Source: Gentiana macrophylla (taxonomy: Eukaryota; Streptophyta; Magnoliopsida; Gentianales; Gentianaceae). From it: 64,000 bases of DNA. Location of the stretch: assembly GCA_026214975.1 (NCBI GenBank), contig CM047817.1:56168246-56232245 (forward strand). Reading direction: 5' to 3'. Positions 47,701-58,189 of the stretch are shown here, in pieces (within the stretch, counting starts at the first letter, position 1; each line of letters begins with the position of its first letter). The notes under the pieces are model-generated. The model was not told the origin of the DNA, did no database searches, and saw only the letters and a program-made list of their open reading frames with translations. Made by a program: the position numbers and the translations under genes.

Positions 47701-48110
47701 TGCCTACAAAGAGCTTAAACATTGCCTGATCTCCGCTCCGATTCTGATCTCTCCGGATTGGAACTTACCATTCGAATTAATGTGTGATGCTTCCAACTAC
47801 GCCGTTGGTGCGGTTTTGGGGCAAAGACTTAATGGTAAATTCCAACCTATCTACTACGCCCACCATACCACTGAATCCGGCACAAGCAAACTACACTACC
47901 ACGGAAAATGAACTTTTAGCATTGTCTTTTCTATGGACAAGTTCGAAGTTATTTCTTGGGTGCCAAGGTGATTGTGCTGGACCGATCACGCACTCTGCGC
48001 TATTTGATGAATAAAAAGGGCGCAAAACCGAGACTGCTATGCGTTGGATTCTTACCTTCAGGAGTTTGATGTTCATATTAAAGATATCAAGGGTAGTGAA
48101 AACACGATGT
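47700..48110 (+). pseudogene. Athila-2 RNase H
   Basis: [20 protein letters not shown] (about 47763) opens the domain with its first catalytic Asp. YTTTENELLAL follows in another frame near 47900, and GPITHSALFDE-like residues (47970-48010) correspond to the TDH..L.YL segment after a frameshift. IKDIKGSENT at about 48078 marks the end of the domain. There are three indels within 400 bp. Confidence 0.8.
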
Positions 48111-49812
48111 GCACCACATATCAAGAGTGTTGCCCGTAGTAGAGGAAAATCCACAAGACATCGATTTATATTGCCCCTTTGAGAGTGTTATGTCTGTGAA
48201 TAGTTGCACGTCTGATCCTCCGTGGTATTCTTCAATCGTTAATTACCTCCATTCCCAATATCTGAATCCCAAGTTTTCGTATCAGGAGAAGAAGAAATTC
48301 TTCTCTGATCTCAAGTATTATGTCTGGGAAGAACCGTATCTTTTTAAACTCTGTAAAGATGGGTTGCTTCGCCGGTGTGTCCCTGAATCTGAGCAACGGG
48401 ACATAATTGAACAATGTCATAGTGGTCCCACTGGCGGCCACTTTGGTCCCTGGAAGACCGTTGCGAAGATATTCCAATCTGGTTTTTACTGGCCCTCGAT
48501 TTTTAAGGATACTGAAGCCTTTTGTAAAGGCTGTGATAGGTGCCAAAGAACCGGTGCTTTGACAAGGAGATATGATATGCCGTTAAAACCCATTTTAGAG
48601 TGTGAGGTGTTCGATGTGCGGGGATTGACTTTATGGGTCCTTCCCATCCTCATGCGGGAATAGATACATCCTAGTGCATGTAGACTATGTGTCTAAATGG
48701 GTGGAGGCTATCGCCACCCCTCACAATGACCATAAAACGGTCATGAAATTCTTAAAGAAAAATATTTTCGTGAGGTTTGGCTGCCCGAGAGCCCTAATCA
48801 GCGACGAGGGGACGCACTTTTGTAATCGACCACTGGACAAAGTATTAGAGAAATATGGTGTTCGGCATAAAACCGGTACACCATACCATCCTATGACAAG
48901 TGGTCAGGTAGAGCGTAGTAACCAGAGCCTCAAGAAGATCTTAGAAAAAACGGTTAACAGTCATCGGAAGGACTGAGTCTAAAATTGGATGATGTATCAT
49001 GGGCTTACAGGGGCGACTTACAAGACACCTATGGGTACATCTCCGTATCAAATGGTTTATGGAAAGCCATGTCATTTGCCGGTCGAACTTGAGCATAAAG
49101 CTTATTGGGCGGCGAAGTTTTGAACTTTGATTCCAAAGCTTGTGGTGAGCACAGACTTCAACAAATGCATGAGCTAGATGAGTTCGAGGCTCAGGGCCTC
49201 TGAGCGCCCGAGTGAGTAAGGGCGAGAATGAAGCTGCTCCATGATAAGAAAATTAAGCAAAGAGAGTTCCATGCGGGAGAGCAAGTCTTGCTATACAATT
49301 CCAGGTTACATCTATTTCCTGGAAAGCTACGGACACGGTGGTCCGGCCCGTTCGAGATTTTGCAAGTCTTTCCAAGCGGAGTGTTGGAGCTAAAAGGAAT
49401 TGGTGATCAACCGTTTAAGGTAAATGGTCAAAGGTGCAAACAATACATTGGTCTACCAAAGGAGGCACCTTTGATTGTTCGGTTCCTCGACATATTTGAG
49501 TGTATGACTCCTGAAGTCGATGACTTTAAAGAGTTTGCACCAGATTTATTCACCGAGGCCGTTATCGAATCACCAGCTGAAGTCTTCGCTGGAAGTTGGG
49601 ATATGGAGCAGTATTGGAAGGAAATGCATCTGAAGAGGAGGGGAAGGAGGAGGAAATCAACGGCTAGAAAGATTAAAGGAGCCTGGGAGAGTTTGAAGAG
49701 CAGGATGCCCTGCATGCATGGTTGTTTTCGTGGTTACATTCTTGACAAGAGCTCTTTTGATAGAGTGGTGGCCGAAAGATCAAGTGGCCCGATCCGGTTG
49801 AACTTTCACTAA
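48109..49812 (+). pseudogene. Athila-2 integrase with long C-terminal tail
   Basis: The zinc-binding part (48109-48663) has [15 protein letters not shown] and CKGCDRCQR, giving the HHCC ligands. The first catalytic Asp lies around 48620, where the frame breaks. 48674-48976 holds the rest of the core: [20 protein letters not shown] (second Asp) and GQVERSN (Glu). After a stop at 48976 comes [20 protein letters not shown] in another frame. 49228-49812 is an open C-terminal part with RTRWSGPFEILQVFPSGV and PFKVNGQRCKQYIG, followed by an unusual tail of about 105 residues containing a basic block (KRRGRRRKSTARKIK). Confidence 0.88.
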
Positions 49813-51474
49813 TCGTCGAGCCCTCGACGTTAAACAAAGCGCTTCGGTGGGAGGCAACCCACCATTTCTTTGTTTCTCTTTTTGTTTTTATGTTTTTGTG
49901 ATGTTTTGATGTAAAGTTGTATTCACTTTGGGTTTAATCAAGAAATTTCTGTTTGGTTTGCATGCTGTTTAAGTCGAACGCCCGTTTTCTCTGAATAAAG
50001 CCGTTGTTCTTTGATTAAACATTAGTTGATTTGGATATTTTCATTTGCGCTTGTATAGCACTATCTTATTACATAGATGTTCTGTACTTCCTCGTTTCAT
50101 CCTTTCATCTATGCATCCTTGTTAATTACATGTTTATACTATGCACTGTGTTCTCCTTTCTCTATATCTATCTCGTGCATGTTTCCCCGATGCCCCCAGA
50201 TATTTTGTTGTGTCTATCAAGTAATGCAGGTTACTTTAAGCTATTTAGCTGATACAAGCCTTCTACATACGGGGATCGTTGCCTTTTTCATGCTGCAGCC
50301 TGCTCAACGATCCGAACTTTATAAATCAGCTAAGTACTATACTTTACTTTATTTCTGCACAACTTGAGGACATGTTGTGTTTTAAGTGTGGGGGAGGGGA
50401 TAAATTGTGTACCTATATACCTTCGCTCATATCATGATAAGTTCAATGAAAAATGCACAAACATTTGAACTTAATGTCCCGAGTGAGCAACTACATGCCG
50501 ATGTTCAATGTTTAAACTTAATGGATGCCTGAGATTGTGTATGCTAGATGAGTTAGAGGTTCACCTGACCCTTATTTCACGTGCCTTATCAAATGACGAG
50601 CTAATAAAAAAAAAAAAAAGGGTTAGATCCATATAGGTTAAGCATTCCTTGATTAGCTTATACTATGTGCTTAATGCTATATTTAAGTAATAGTTTGGAT
50701 TTAAATTCAAAGTATGACATATTGTGAATATCATAGAGTTTGAATGTGATAAGTAAGTCATTGCCAAAGTCTTGAAGTAGTAATAATAAATAATTCATTA
50801 CTTGAGGCATTATGCTCAGTAAGGTTTGTATAGCCCATGGCTTAGAACCAACGGCCGGCCCAAATCTCATATAAGTAGTGCTAATTGATAATAAATGTGT
50901 GTGTCGGAAGCTGGTTTATGATTTGAGTGAGGTAGGGCGTATCACGAACGTCCTATACCACTATGACGACCAATAGCTCACGACAGTCAGAAAAGCTGCG
51001 TTATGATTTGGGTAGTTAGGGCATATTTCAAAATGTCCTATTCTACTATGACGGGCAAGAGCTCATTTTTTATGTGTGTTAAAAAGTGAATGTGAAAAAA
51101 AAAAAAATGTATAATGAGTCGAAAAAAATTCAAGACTTGGCCAATGATGATTTTATACCCAGTATAAACTCTTATGATATGTTGTAGGAATCATCCTCAA
51201 AGTATGTCGAAAATGGTTTGATTACTTTCTATTATCTTTTAGCGTGCACATCGGCGTCATCTATGCTTAACTTAAGTGTGATACTAGCTAGTTTTGCTTG
51301 AATTCAATTCAAGTTGTGATCTAGTGGAAGTTTGATATGGCCCTTGCACAAAACACTCGGGTGAATTTCTACTTAGTTACTATGCACTATATTTTGGTAC
51401 CCACTGTTCTTTTAATTCAGAGCTGAGTTTTGTTTTGTTTTGCTCGGGACGAGCAAGGCTTAAGTGTGGGGAGT
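49813..51474 (+). other. Athila-2 3' untranslated region with two G-tracts
   Basis: No env-like protein is recognisable. TTTAAGTGTGGGGGAGGGG occurs at 50381-50399, and CTTAAGTGTGGGGAG at 51459-51473, directly before the LTR. The second is the PPT; the first may be an internal one. The two-unit repeat at 50919-51063 matches 339-488 inverted. Confidence 0.7.
50919..51063 (+). repeat. Two-unit 84-bp repeat in the Athila-2 3' region
   Basis: Units start at 50919 and 51003 with ATGATTTGAGTGAGGTAGGG-like sequence and end with AATAGCTC or AAGAGCTC. Homologous in inverted orientation to 339-488 of Athila-1. Confidence 0.75.
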
Positions 51475-52807
51475 TGTTAAAGGTGAATTTTGTGGTTTTA
51501 ACGCTTTATTTTATAACAACTTCTCATGTATTTCATTACTATTTATAGTAAAATAAAGGTTTAAACGGAAATATTGAGCACATGTGTTTGGAAAGCGTTT
51601 AAATGCAAAACCGAGCTACTTATGTGGCTTTATAGATAAATATCGTTGTATTTGCGATATTACATTTTTGCACATCTTTATCGTGATTGTAGGTACCTAA
51701 ATACGTCATGTGAAGTGATGGAATGAAGCTTTCAAGCAGCCGAACTTCCGATGCAGTTCTTGATATGATATACACTGATTTGACTCTCGACCTCAAGAGA
51801 AGAGTTGTAGGGCTTGAAGAGAGGATTCTACAGGATCTTGAATCACTTCATTCCGACTTACGAGGCCCGAGATATGAGCGTTACAAGTTTGAATAATGAT
51901 GTTGTGGTATTGGAAAATCCCGAAAACGACTCGTAATACGACGGGCTAGTCAAAAAGGCGTTTTCTGAAGAAGAGTCCTTAATGAAAGTTGTAGATTTTC
52001 CCGAGAGCTTAATTATGACATTCGGATCATAATTTTTAGAGGTCTACAACTCAAGATATGAATTTTAGAAATTTGAGTTCAAAAAAAATGCAAACCAAGC
52101 TCCGGATTTTGTTTTACAGCCGACATTGTATTCTATAAAAGCAAGCAGCAGCAACCCTAGGAGACAATTTTTTGAGCAGCCGCAATTCACATCAACAGAG
52201 AGGGCCGACTTTTTCTTTTTTTTTTCCTTTATATTTTTCATTCCAAAACACAAAATTAGGGTGTAAATTTCTCAACAATGAGGAGCTAATTTCTTCATCA
52301 AGCAAACTAGAAGCGTTTCAAACGGATTTGGTTTGATTATTGTATTGATTGATTTCTATCAAAAAAGGTTAGAACTTTTGTATCGTTTTCATATCGTTTT
52401 ACATTTCGATCGATAGATTATGTGTATGATTCGACAATCCGTTGATGACGATTAATGGAACCCTAGGTCACTATACAAAAGTTTGAATCTTTTAAACCAA
52501 ATTATAACGAAAGTTGTGGTTTAAACGGTTTAGATTTTTGGATATTGATAAATATCCCCACCTAAGAACGTTAAAGGATCGATCTTTGATAAAAGATTGT
52601 GAATAAAATCATCTAAGCAATTAGAGATTTGGGCATTCGGTTAGGTGTAATAATCGTAACCTTGGGATAGAATCATTTGATTAATAGTTTGAAACCGGTA
52701 TTTGTTTGATTCGTGGAACCGTGTTTTCTTGGCCTTTATATCACTGCATTTGGATAATTGTTAAAAAAAAAAAAATTAGTTGTGACCGCCTTTTCAAAAC
52801 CCTAGCA
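51475..52807 (+). repeat. Athila-2 3' LTR, right end approximate
   Basis: It starts TGTTAAAGGTGAATTTTG directly after the PPT. A TATA box (TATAAAAG) is at 52134-52141, followed by GCAAGCAGCAGCAACCC, a plausible start region. The end is placed at CCCTAGCA; no second LTR is available to confirm it, and the LTR might be truncated. Confidence 0.7.
52134..52141 (+). promoter_or_regulatory. TATA box of the Athila-2 LTR
   Basis: TATAAAAG about 660 bp into the LTR, with a change from U3-like to leader-like composition just downstream. Confidence 0.6.
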
Positions 52808-52904
52808 TGAAGATTAATGTATACAGGACTTATAGCGACGCTTTTCAGCGTCATGAAAAGTCCTGTAGCAGCTTTATTAAAAAAAATTATCCGTTTCTCC
52901 TCGT
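52808..52904. other. Junction with short foldback
   Basis: TACAGGACTT and AAGTCCTGTA (about 52823-52869) pair as arms of a foldback, with GACGC and GCGTC pairing inside. GCGACGC/GCGTCG words of this kind occur in subterminal regions of plant CACTA elements, but no CACTA terminus is present. It separates Athila-2 from the family A leader. Confidence 0.4.
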
Positions 52905-53260
52905 TCATACCTTGGGTTTCGCTTTGATCTTCAAATTTTCCAGCAAGATCTTCAACTTATCCAGTCCGGATGACCAAAATTATAATAAAAGATACTACTT
53001 TTACATATAAATTGAAAATTGACATAAATAAAATACAATTCCTATGCTCAATTGTTACCAAACAAAAGAGCTACAATGGATCTAACGAGTAAACAATACC
53101 AACCCCAATCCATCTCTTCAGCCAAGACAATCATAATCATAAAAAAATTGATACATGCATCGGCCCCCTTTTTTTTAAAAAAAAAATTGGGACAAAAAAT
53201 CTACATGTTTTACCACTCCTAGATCTAATATTTTATACGTATAAATATAGATCACCTTAG
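52905..53260 (-). other. Family A 5' leader, partial, left of LTR copy 6
   Basis: Reverse complement of the first 350 bp of the leader seen at 24572. The part carrying the hairpin is missing. Cut near 52905 by sequence next to Athila-2. Confidence 0.8.
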
Positions 53261-53272
53261 TCTCTGATACCA
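53261..53272 (-). other. PBS for tRNA-iMet, best preserved copy
   Basis: TGGTATCAGAGA on the minus strand, one base from the LTR end; 11 of 12 bases fit the usual iMet PBS. Confidence 0.85.
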
Positions 53273-53273
53273 C

Positions 53274-55101
53274 TGTTGGGAAAAATCATCGCAACGGAAG
53301 CGATTTAAGGATCTAGATCTATGTGTATACGTAATAAAACATTAAATCTACATCTACAAGTTAGTTTGTGTATCATACCTTTTTGGATCTCTAATTCCAA
53401 ATCGAAGAACCGCAAGGATGATTTGTTGGGAGTAGATGTGATGAGCACCACAGCCTTCCGTACGTGTGATCCAAGCAATTCCCGGTGGAAGGAATCCTCG
53501 GCTCGAACCCCTCCGATATGCTACCCGGAAAAATCACCAAAGATTTATCCTTGCTATGGCCGAAATTTCCTCTTGCTTTTTCTAAGTGAGAGTCGAAATT
53601 ATATGTGTTGTTTTGAGGCTTGGGAGAACTCTCTTTAAATAGAAGAGTAAAACTTAGCCTCCAAGGATTTTATTATTCCAATAAATAAATCCATAAATAA
53701 AAGATAATCTCATAATATTTTAGAACAAATCTAAAAATAATATTTATCTTTATTTATTACCATAAATATTTATCCAATAAATATTTTATGCACATGTCTT
53801 TTTAATACACAAGAAAACTAATTCCTTGCAAAAAATAGATACATGTGGTGCCATTTATGTATATTGACCTAGTCAATATCAATTTTGCCATTACACAATA
53901 ATTTGGGCCAAGATTATGGAAAATGTTTTTTCCACATATTTAATTATTTAGCCCAACTAATTTAATAGTCCACTAAACAATTAATTCACATATCATTTTA
54001 ATAAAGTCCAACATGAACTAAATCAATATTATTAGGATTCGACGTCCGAGAATATACATGCTATATTAGGAGGCACGTCGGGGACCATGGACTAATAATC
54101 GTGGCTCGATAAATCAAATAAATAATTATCGACGAACGAGAATAATTATATATTCGATAAATCAATCACAAGAATATGCCACCATAATCCCGTGACTGCA
54201 CTCCTCCGATTATAAGATTATATTTATCTCCTCACGAGAAAGTAATAAGTGTCCACTGATATAATCATTTCATATGGATTAATCCTCCATAGATTTGCTC
54301 ATTCTAAATCGGGAAGTTACCGTTAACCCTTTTCGAACATCTTGTCCTTACTTACCGTTAACCCCTAGTGATCAATAATTCAAATAACTCATTGTAGCTA
54401 ATCCGTGTAATATGAATCCCATGGATCGATCAATGTCTAGGATTAACTCATAAGAATCGTCTATCTACTTCCATAAATGGAAGGAATGGATTCCGTATCT
54501 GTGATAACACACGGACTACTCACTCAATCGAAAGACAATGCCAAGATGGGGTAATTCGGATCACGCACTCGGTGTAATCCTTAACCGTCAAGTCAAACCT
54601 CATACGATTCAAGCGATCATTGCGATCACCTCGAGATTAAGATATATCCATAATATGATCATCTAATGATTCGATAAGACTTCTCAATTACGGAATTATA
54701 TTGAGAACTCGAGATCAAATCGGTCCAGCCCTATATGATATATCTATCATATATAAATGCCCCATTAGGTTCCACTAAACCGAAAGTCCGATAAGGCGAT
54801 CACACCTGTCGTGTGTTATGGGCGCATTAATAGTACGTTAAAGGGAGACCCGATACTCTCGATTAACTTTACTACGGACTAATTGTATTTTAAGTACATC
54901 TTCACTAACTCAATCCTCCCGTGTATGTCTCATACATTTGAGTTAAAAATGATTACATAAACGATATACTCGGGGTTTTTACGTAGTGTAAATACTATTG
55001 TCATATCGGTGATTATGAGAATAATAAATATGAATAATAACATCATTTCATTTATTAAATAAAACAATTACAAAAATTGTCTTTCGGCATCACACCTAAC
55101 A
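53274..55101 (-). repeat. Family A LTR, copy 6
   Basis: Minus strand, from TGTTAGGTG at 55101 back to CCCAACA at 53274. Very similar to copy 3 and flanked the same way: leader on the left, PPT and 3' end of a pol-bearing element on the right. Confidence 0.93.
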
Positions 55102-55440
55102 ATCTCCCACTTGCACGAAAGCTTGTGATTAATTGTTTTAGAGCACACCTATTATTTAAAATACAACAAACTATCACTCCCACTTGCTCTAAAGCAAATG
55201 AGACATGTCTCTAATACCTATAGTCTCCAAGTGTCGACTAAAAGCTTCAATCGATAAATACGTCTTGGTGAATGGATCAAAGCGAGATTATCGGCGGAGG
55301 CGATTTTCTTGACGGAAATGTCCCTCTATCGACAAAATCGTTGATCACCCAGTATTTTCTCTCTATATGCTTCGACTTCTTGTGCTTTGAGGTTCTCTGA
55401 GTTGGCAATGGCCCCATTGTTATCACAATAGAGTAATAGG
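55102..55440 (-). other. 3' untranslated end of the pol-bearing family A element
   Basis: PPT plus about 115 bp shared with the non-coding elements B and D, then about 200 bp specific to pol-bearing elements and also present at 34285-34399. Confidence 0.75.
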
Positions 55441-56040
55441 ATCTTCGACATTCGGGACAACGCCTAATCGATGAACTTTCTTAACCAAATCGCTTCTTTA
55501 GGCGCCTCCGAGGCCGCTATGAACTCGGCTTCCATTGTTGAATCGGTTGTCTTTGGATTGCTTTTGGCTTCTCCATTCTCTTGCACCGCCACCAAGCGTA
55601 AACACTTGAACCAGAGGTAGATTTAGAATCATCTCTGCATTGAAAAAGTCGAATCGGTGTACCCCGCTAGCTCCAAACTCCCACTCGAATAGAGCGAGCA
55701 TATAATTTACGGTTCTCTTCAAATATTTGATGAGATTCTTTCTTCTTTGTCGAGTCACGGTTGCCCTGGATTTGATCAAAACGGTGACTAATCCAACGCC
55801 GTAACAAATGTCAGTCTCGTACACCTCATATAGCATACATAAGACTACCAACAATGAGGCATATGGCACTCTTCCCATAGCCCAGACCTCTGCGAAGGTT
55901 TGAGGCCCACGAGACTTAGATAGGTAAACGCCGTGACGGGTTGGTAGAAAACCCTTCTTTGCGTTCTCCATATTGAAGCGTGCCAAAGACCTTATCTATA
56001 TAAGTTGCTTAGGGCCAGAGCTAACATCCTGTTCTTACGA
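55441..56040 (-). pseudogene. Copia RNase H domain
   Basis: The open stretch 55498-55986 begins ARFNMENAKKGFLPTRHGV and contains VPYASLLV, DICYGVGLVT and VFTLGGGAREWRSQKQ. The final catalytic segment, DSTMEAEFIAASEAPKEAIW, lies in another frame (about 55490-55550), ending LRKFID and a stop near 55490. One or two indels separate it. The order and strings are those of a plant copia RNase H. Confidence 0.88.
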
Positions 56041-56890
56041 TCCACTTATCATTTGGATCCCTAGAACATAACTCGCTTCTCCCAAATCCTTCATTTGGAA
56101 TTGCGTGGTCAACCAACTTTTTACGTCGGACATCATCCCTTATTGTTGCCAATTAGGAGTATGTCATCGACGTACAACACGAAAATACAACACTATCTTT
56201 GATAACCTTCTTGTACACACAAGATTGACCAAAGTGTTGTTCAAATCATAAGACTTGATCGTGTGATCGAATCTATGATACCAGGAACGAGATGCTTGCT
56301 TCAAACCATAAATGGATCTAAGCAACTTGCACACCATGTGCTCTCGACCTTCTTCAATGAATCCCTCTGGTTGCTGCATATAGATTTCCTCGTCAAGAAA
56401 GCCGTTTAAAAACGCTGTCTTAACATCCATTTGCCAGATCTCATAATCGAGACATGCAGCAATCGAAAGGAGGATGCGGATGGTTTTCATCATGGCCACA
56501 AGTGAGAAGGTTTCCTCGTAGTCAATACCCTCTCGCTGTGTGTAACCTTTGGCTACCAGCCGTGCTTTGAAGGTTTCGACCTTCCCATCCACTCCTCTCT
56601 TTCGCTTGTAGAGCCATTTACATCCAATGGGCCTTTCACCCTGAGGAAGTTCTACAAGTTTCCAGACTGAGTTAGAGTACATTGACTCCATCTCTTGATT
56701 CATAGCGTCAATCCATTTATCCTTATCATGATCCAGCAAGGCCTTCTTATAGGTCAAAGGATCATCTTCCACCATCGAGGCGACTACATTAGCCTCTAAA
56801 TCCATGCCGTGCCGAGCGGTGGCGAACCACTCTCGCGATGCGTGCGGGTGGAAACGAACGTCGGAAGTGATCTGTTGTATCATTCGTGTT
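56041..56890 (-). pseudogene. Copia reverse transcriptase
   Basis: The open stretch 56164-56883 is well preserved: DKWIDAMNQEMESMYSNSVW, PIGCKWLYKRKRGVDG, FKARLVAKGYTQREGIDY, IWQMDVKTAFLNGFLDEEIY and IYGLKQASRSWY, all classic copia RT segments. The catalytic box YVDD (56163-56174) follows after a frameshift. The segment after it, with MKDLGEASYVLGIQ-like residues, lies at 56040-56130. A copy of that last part is found inverted at 34400-34503. Confidence 0.92.
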
Positions 56891-56946
56891 GTTTATAGGG
56901 ACATCGGCTGACTGAATAGGTGCGATGTTATCGGAGAGTAATTCCT

Positions 56947-57960
56947 CTAGTACAACTTTACTTGAGGTGCAGGGTCTTTCATATAACTTTCCTCCAAAAG
57001 CGTGGCGTTAGTCGAGACTAGCACTTTGTTATCTTCCGGATCGTAAAATAGACCACCACGTGTACCTTTTGGATAGCCTACAAATAGACATACTTTAAAT
57101 GCGTGATTGTAGCTTGGTAGTCTTGTCCATCGGCGGATGTGCGGGACAACCCCATATCTTGAAGTGACGCGTATGCTTTCGCGATGTCGCGACCACATTT
57201 CAATGGGTGTCTTTTGACAGACTTGGACGATGATGCATTCAAATGTAGACCGGCTGCTTCTAAAGCATAACCCCAAAGGATATAGGTAGTGGCGTAGCTC
57301 ATCATTGATCTTACCATGTTGATCAATGTCTGTTTCTCCTCTCGCAACTCCATTCTGTTTGAGGTGTCCTGGCGCCGAGCGTTGGAAACAAATCCCATTT
57401 TCAGCCAAGTAGTCAATGAACTCAAGATCTAAATACTCACCTCCACGATCCGAGCGGAGGCATTTCAATGACTTGCCTGGTTGCCTTTAAACCTTCGCTT
57501 GGAACTCCTTGAACTTTCCAAAAGCCTCGGATTTCTATCGCAGCGATAAACATAACCGAATCTCGAGTAGTCATCAATGAAAGTCACGAAATACTGCGTA
57601 TCCGCCTGCAGCTTGCGTTCATCGGACCACAAAGGTCTGAATGCACCAAGTCTAGAGTTCTGTAACCCTTTACCCTTTGATGAGAAGGGGCGCTTAGTCA
57701 TTTTCCCTCCAGGCAACACTCGCGAGACAGGCGGTGTGTCAACAGATGACTCACCTAAGGCATGAGCCTTTTCTAGTCTTTTGAGTCTTTCCAAGGAAAT
57801 ATGGCCGAGCCTTAGATGCCATAAGTATGTTTTATCTTCTTTTATTTGAGAAACTTTACGCCTTTTAGCGGATCTTTGATGAGCGGTTTTAAACATTTGA
57901 GAATTAAGTAGGGAGCTTTATGTGGTTTTACAAAATATAAACCATTTTCATTCGTAGTTG
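56947..57960 (-). pseudogene. Copia integrase
   Basis: 57465-57896 holds the zinc-binding pre-integrase part (YLWHLRLGHISLERL, then GKMTKRPFSSKG), in which the expected second cysteine pair is lost to a local frameshift. The core starts with YFVTFIDDYSRFGYVY. 56947-57468 continues with KCLRSDRGGEYLDLEF (second catalytic Asp) and NGVAR, where the catalytic Glu of the usual NGVAERRN has been shifted out of frame. SVKRHPLKCG and CLFVGYPKGTRGGLFYDPED mark the C-terminal part. Confidence 0.88.
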
Positions 57961-58080
57961 AACATAATTCAAAACCATTTTTGAAATAACAAATTCACCA
58001 TTCATAAATGAAACAGAAAATGATTGTTCAACCAAGGCGAATATAAAAATCAAATTTCTCTGAAATTGGGAATAAAATAA

Positions 58081-58180
58081 NNNNNNNNNNNNNNNNNNNN
58101 NNNNNNNNNNNNNNNNNNNNNNNNNNNNNNNNNNNNNNNNNNNNNNNNNNNNNNNNNNNNNNNNNNNNNNNNNNNNNNNN
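58081..58180. other. Assembly gap (100 N)
   Basis: Exactly 100 N, the conventional size for a gap of unknown length. The copia element is cut at its left edge, and an unrelated Tat-type element appears at its right edge. Confidence 0.98.
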
Positions 58181-58189
58181 GGATTCCTT

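Larger units (their letters stand above)
43441..52807 (+). mobile_element. Athila-2: Ty3/gypsy, Athila lineage, 5' LTR missing
   Basis: gag, protease, RT, RNase H and integrase are in order on the plus strand, followed by a 3' untranslated region, PPT and LTR. Protein strings are close to those of Athila-1 (shared FGWQVGDIRGISPDVCMHKI). No LTR or tRNA-Asp PBS is visible upstream of gag, so the 5' end is truncated near 43440. The LTR differs from that of Athila-1, so the two belong to different subfamilies. Confidence 0.9.
53274..58080 (-). mobile_element. Pol-bearing family A Ty1/copia element, 5' part lost in the gap
   Basis: LTR copy 6 is its 3' LTR, with the PPT at 55102-55116. Reading leftwards from 57960 the order is integrase, RT and RNase H, the copia order. 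gag, protease and the 5' LTR would lie right of 58080, where the gap begins. It is the only family A copy here with a real pol region, so it is the best candidate for the autonomous relative. Confidence 0.88.

Noticed and set aside
49813..51474. env-like gene of Athila-2
   Set aside because: Some Athila elements have one here, but I see only short hydrophobic frames (50031-50367) without glycoprotein-like features, and they overlap in different frames.
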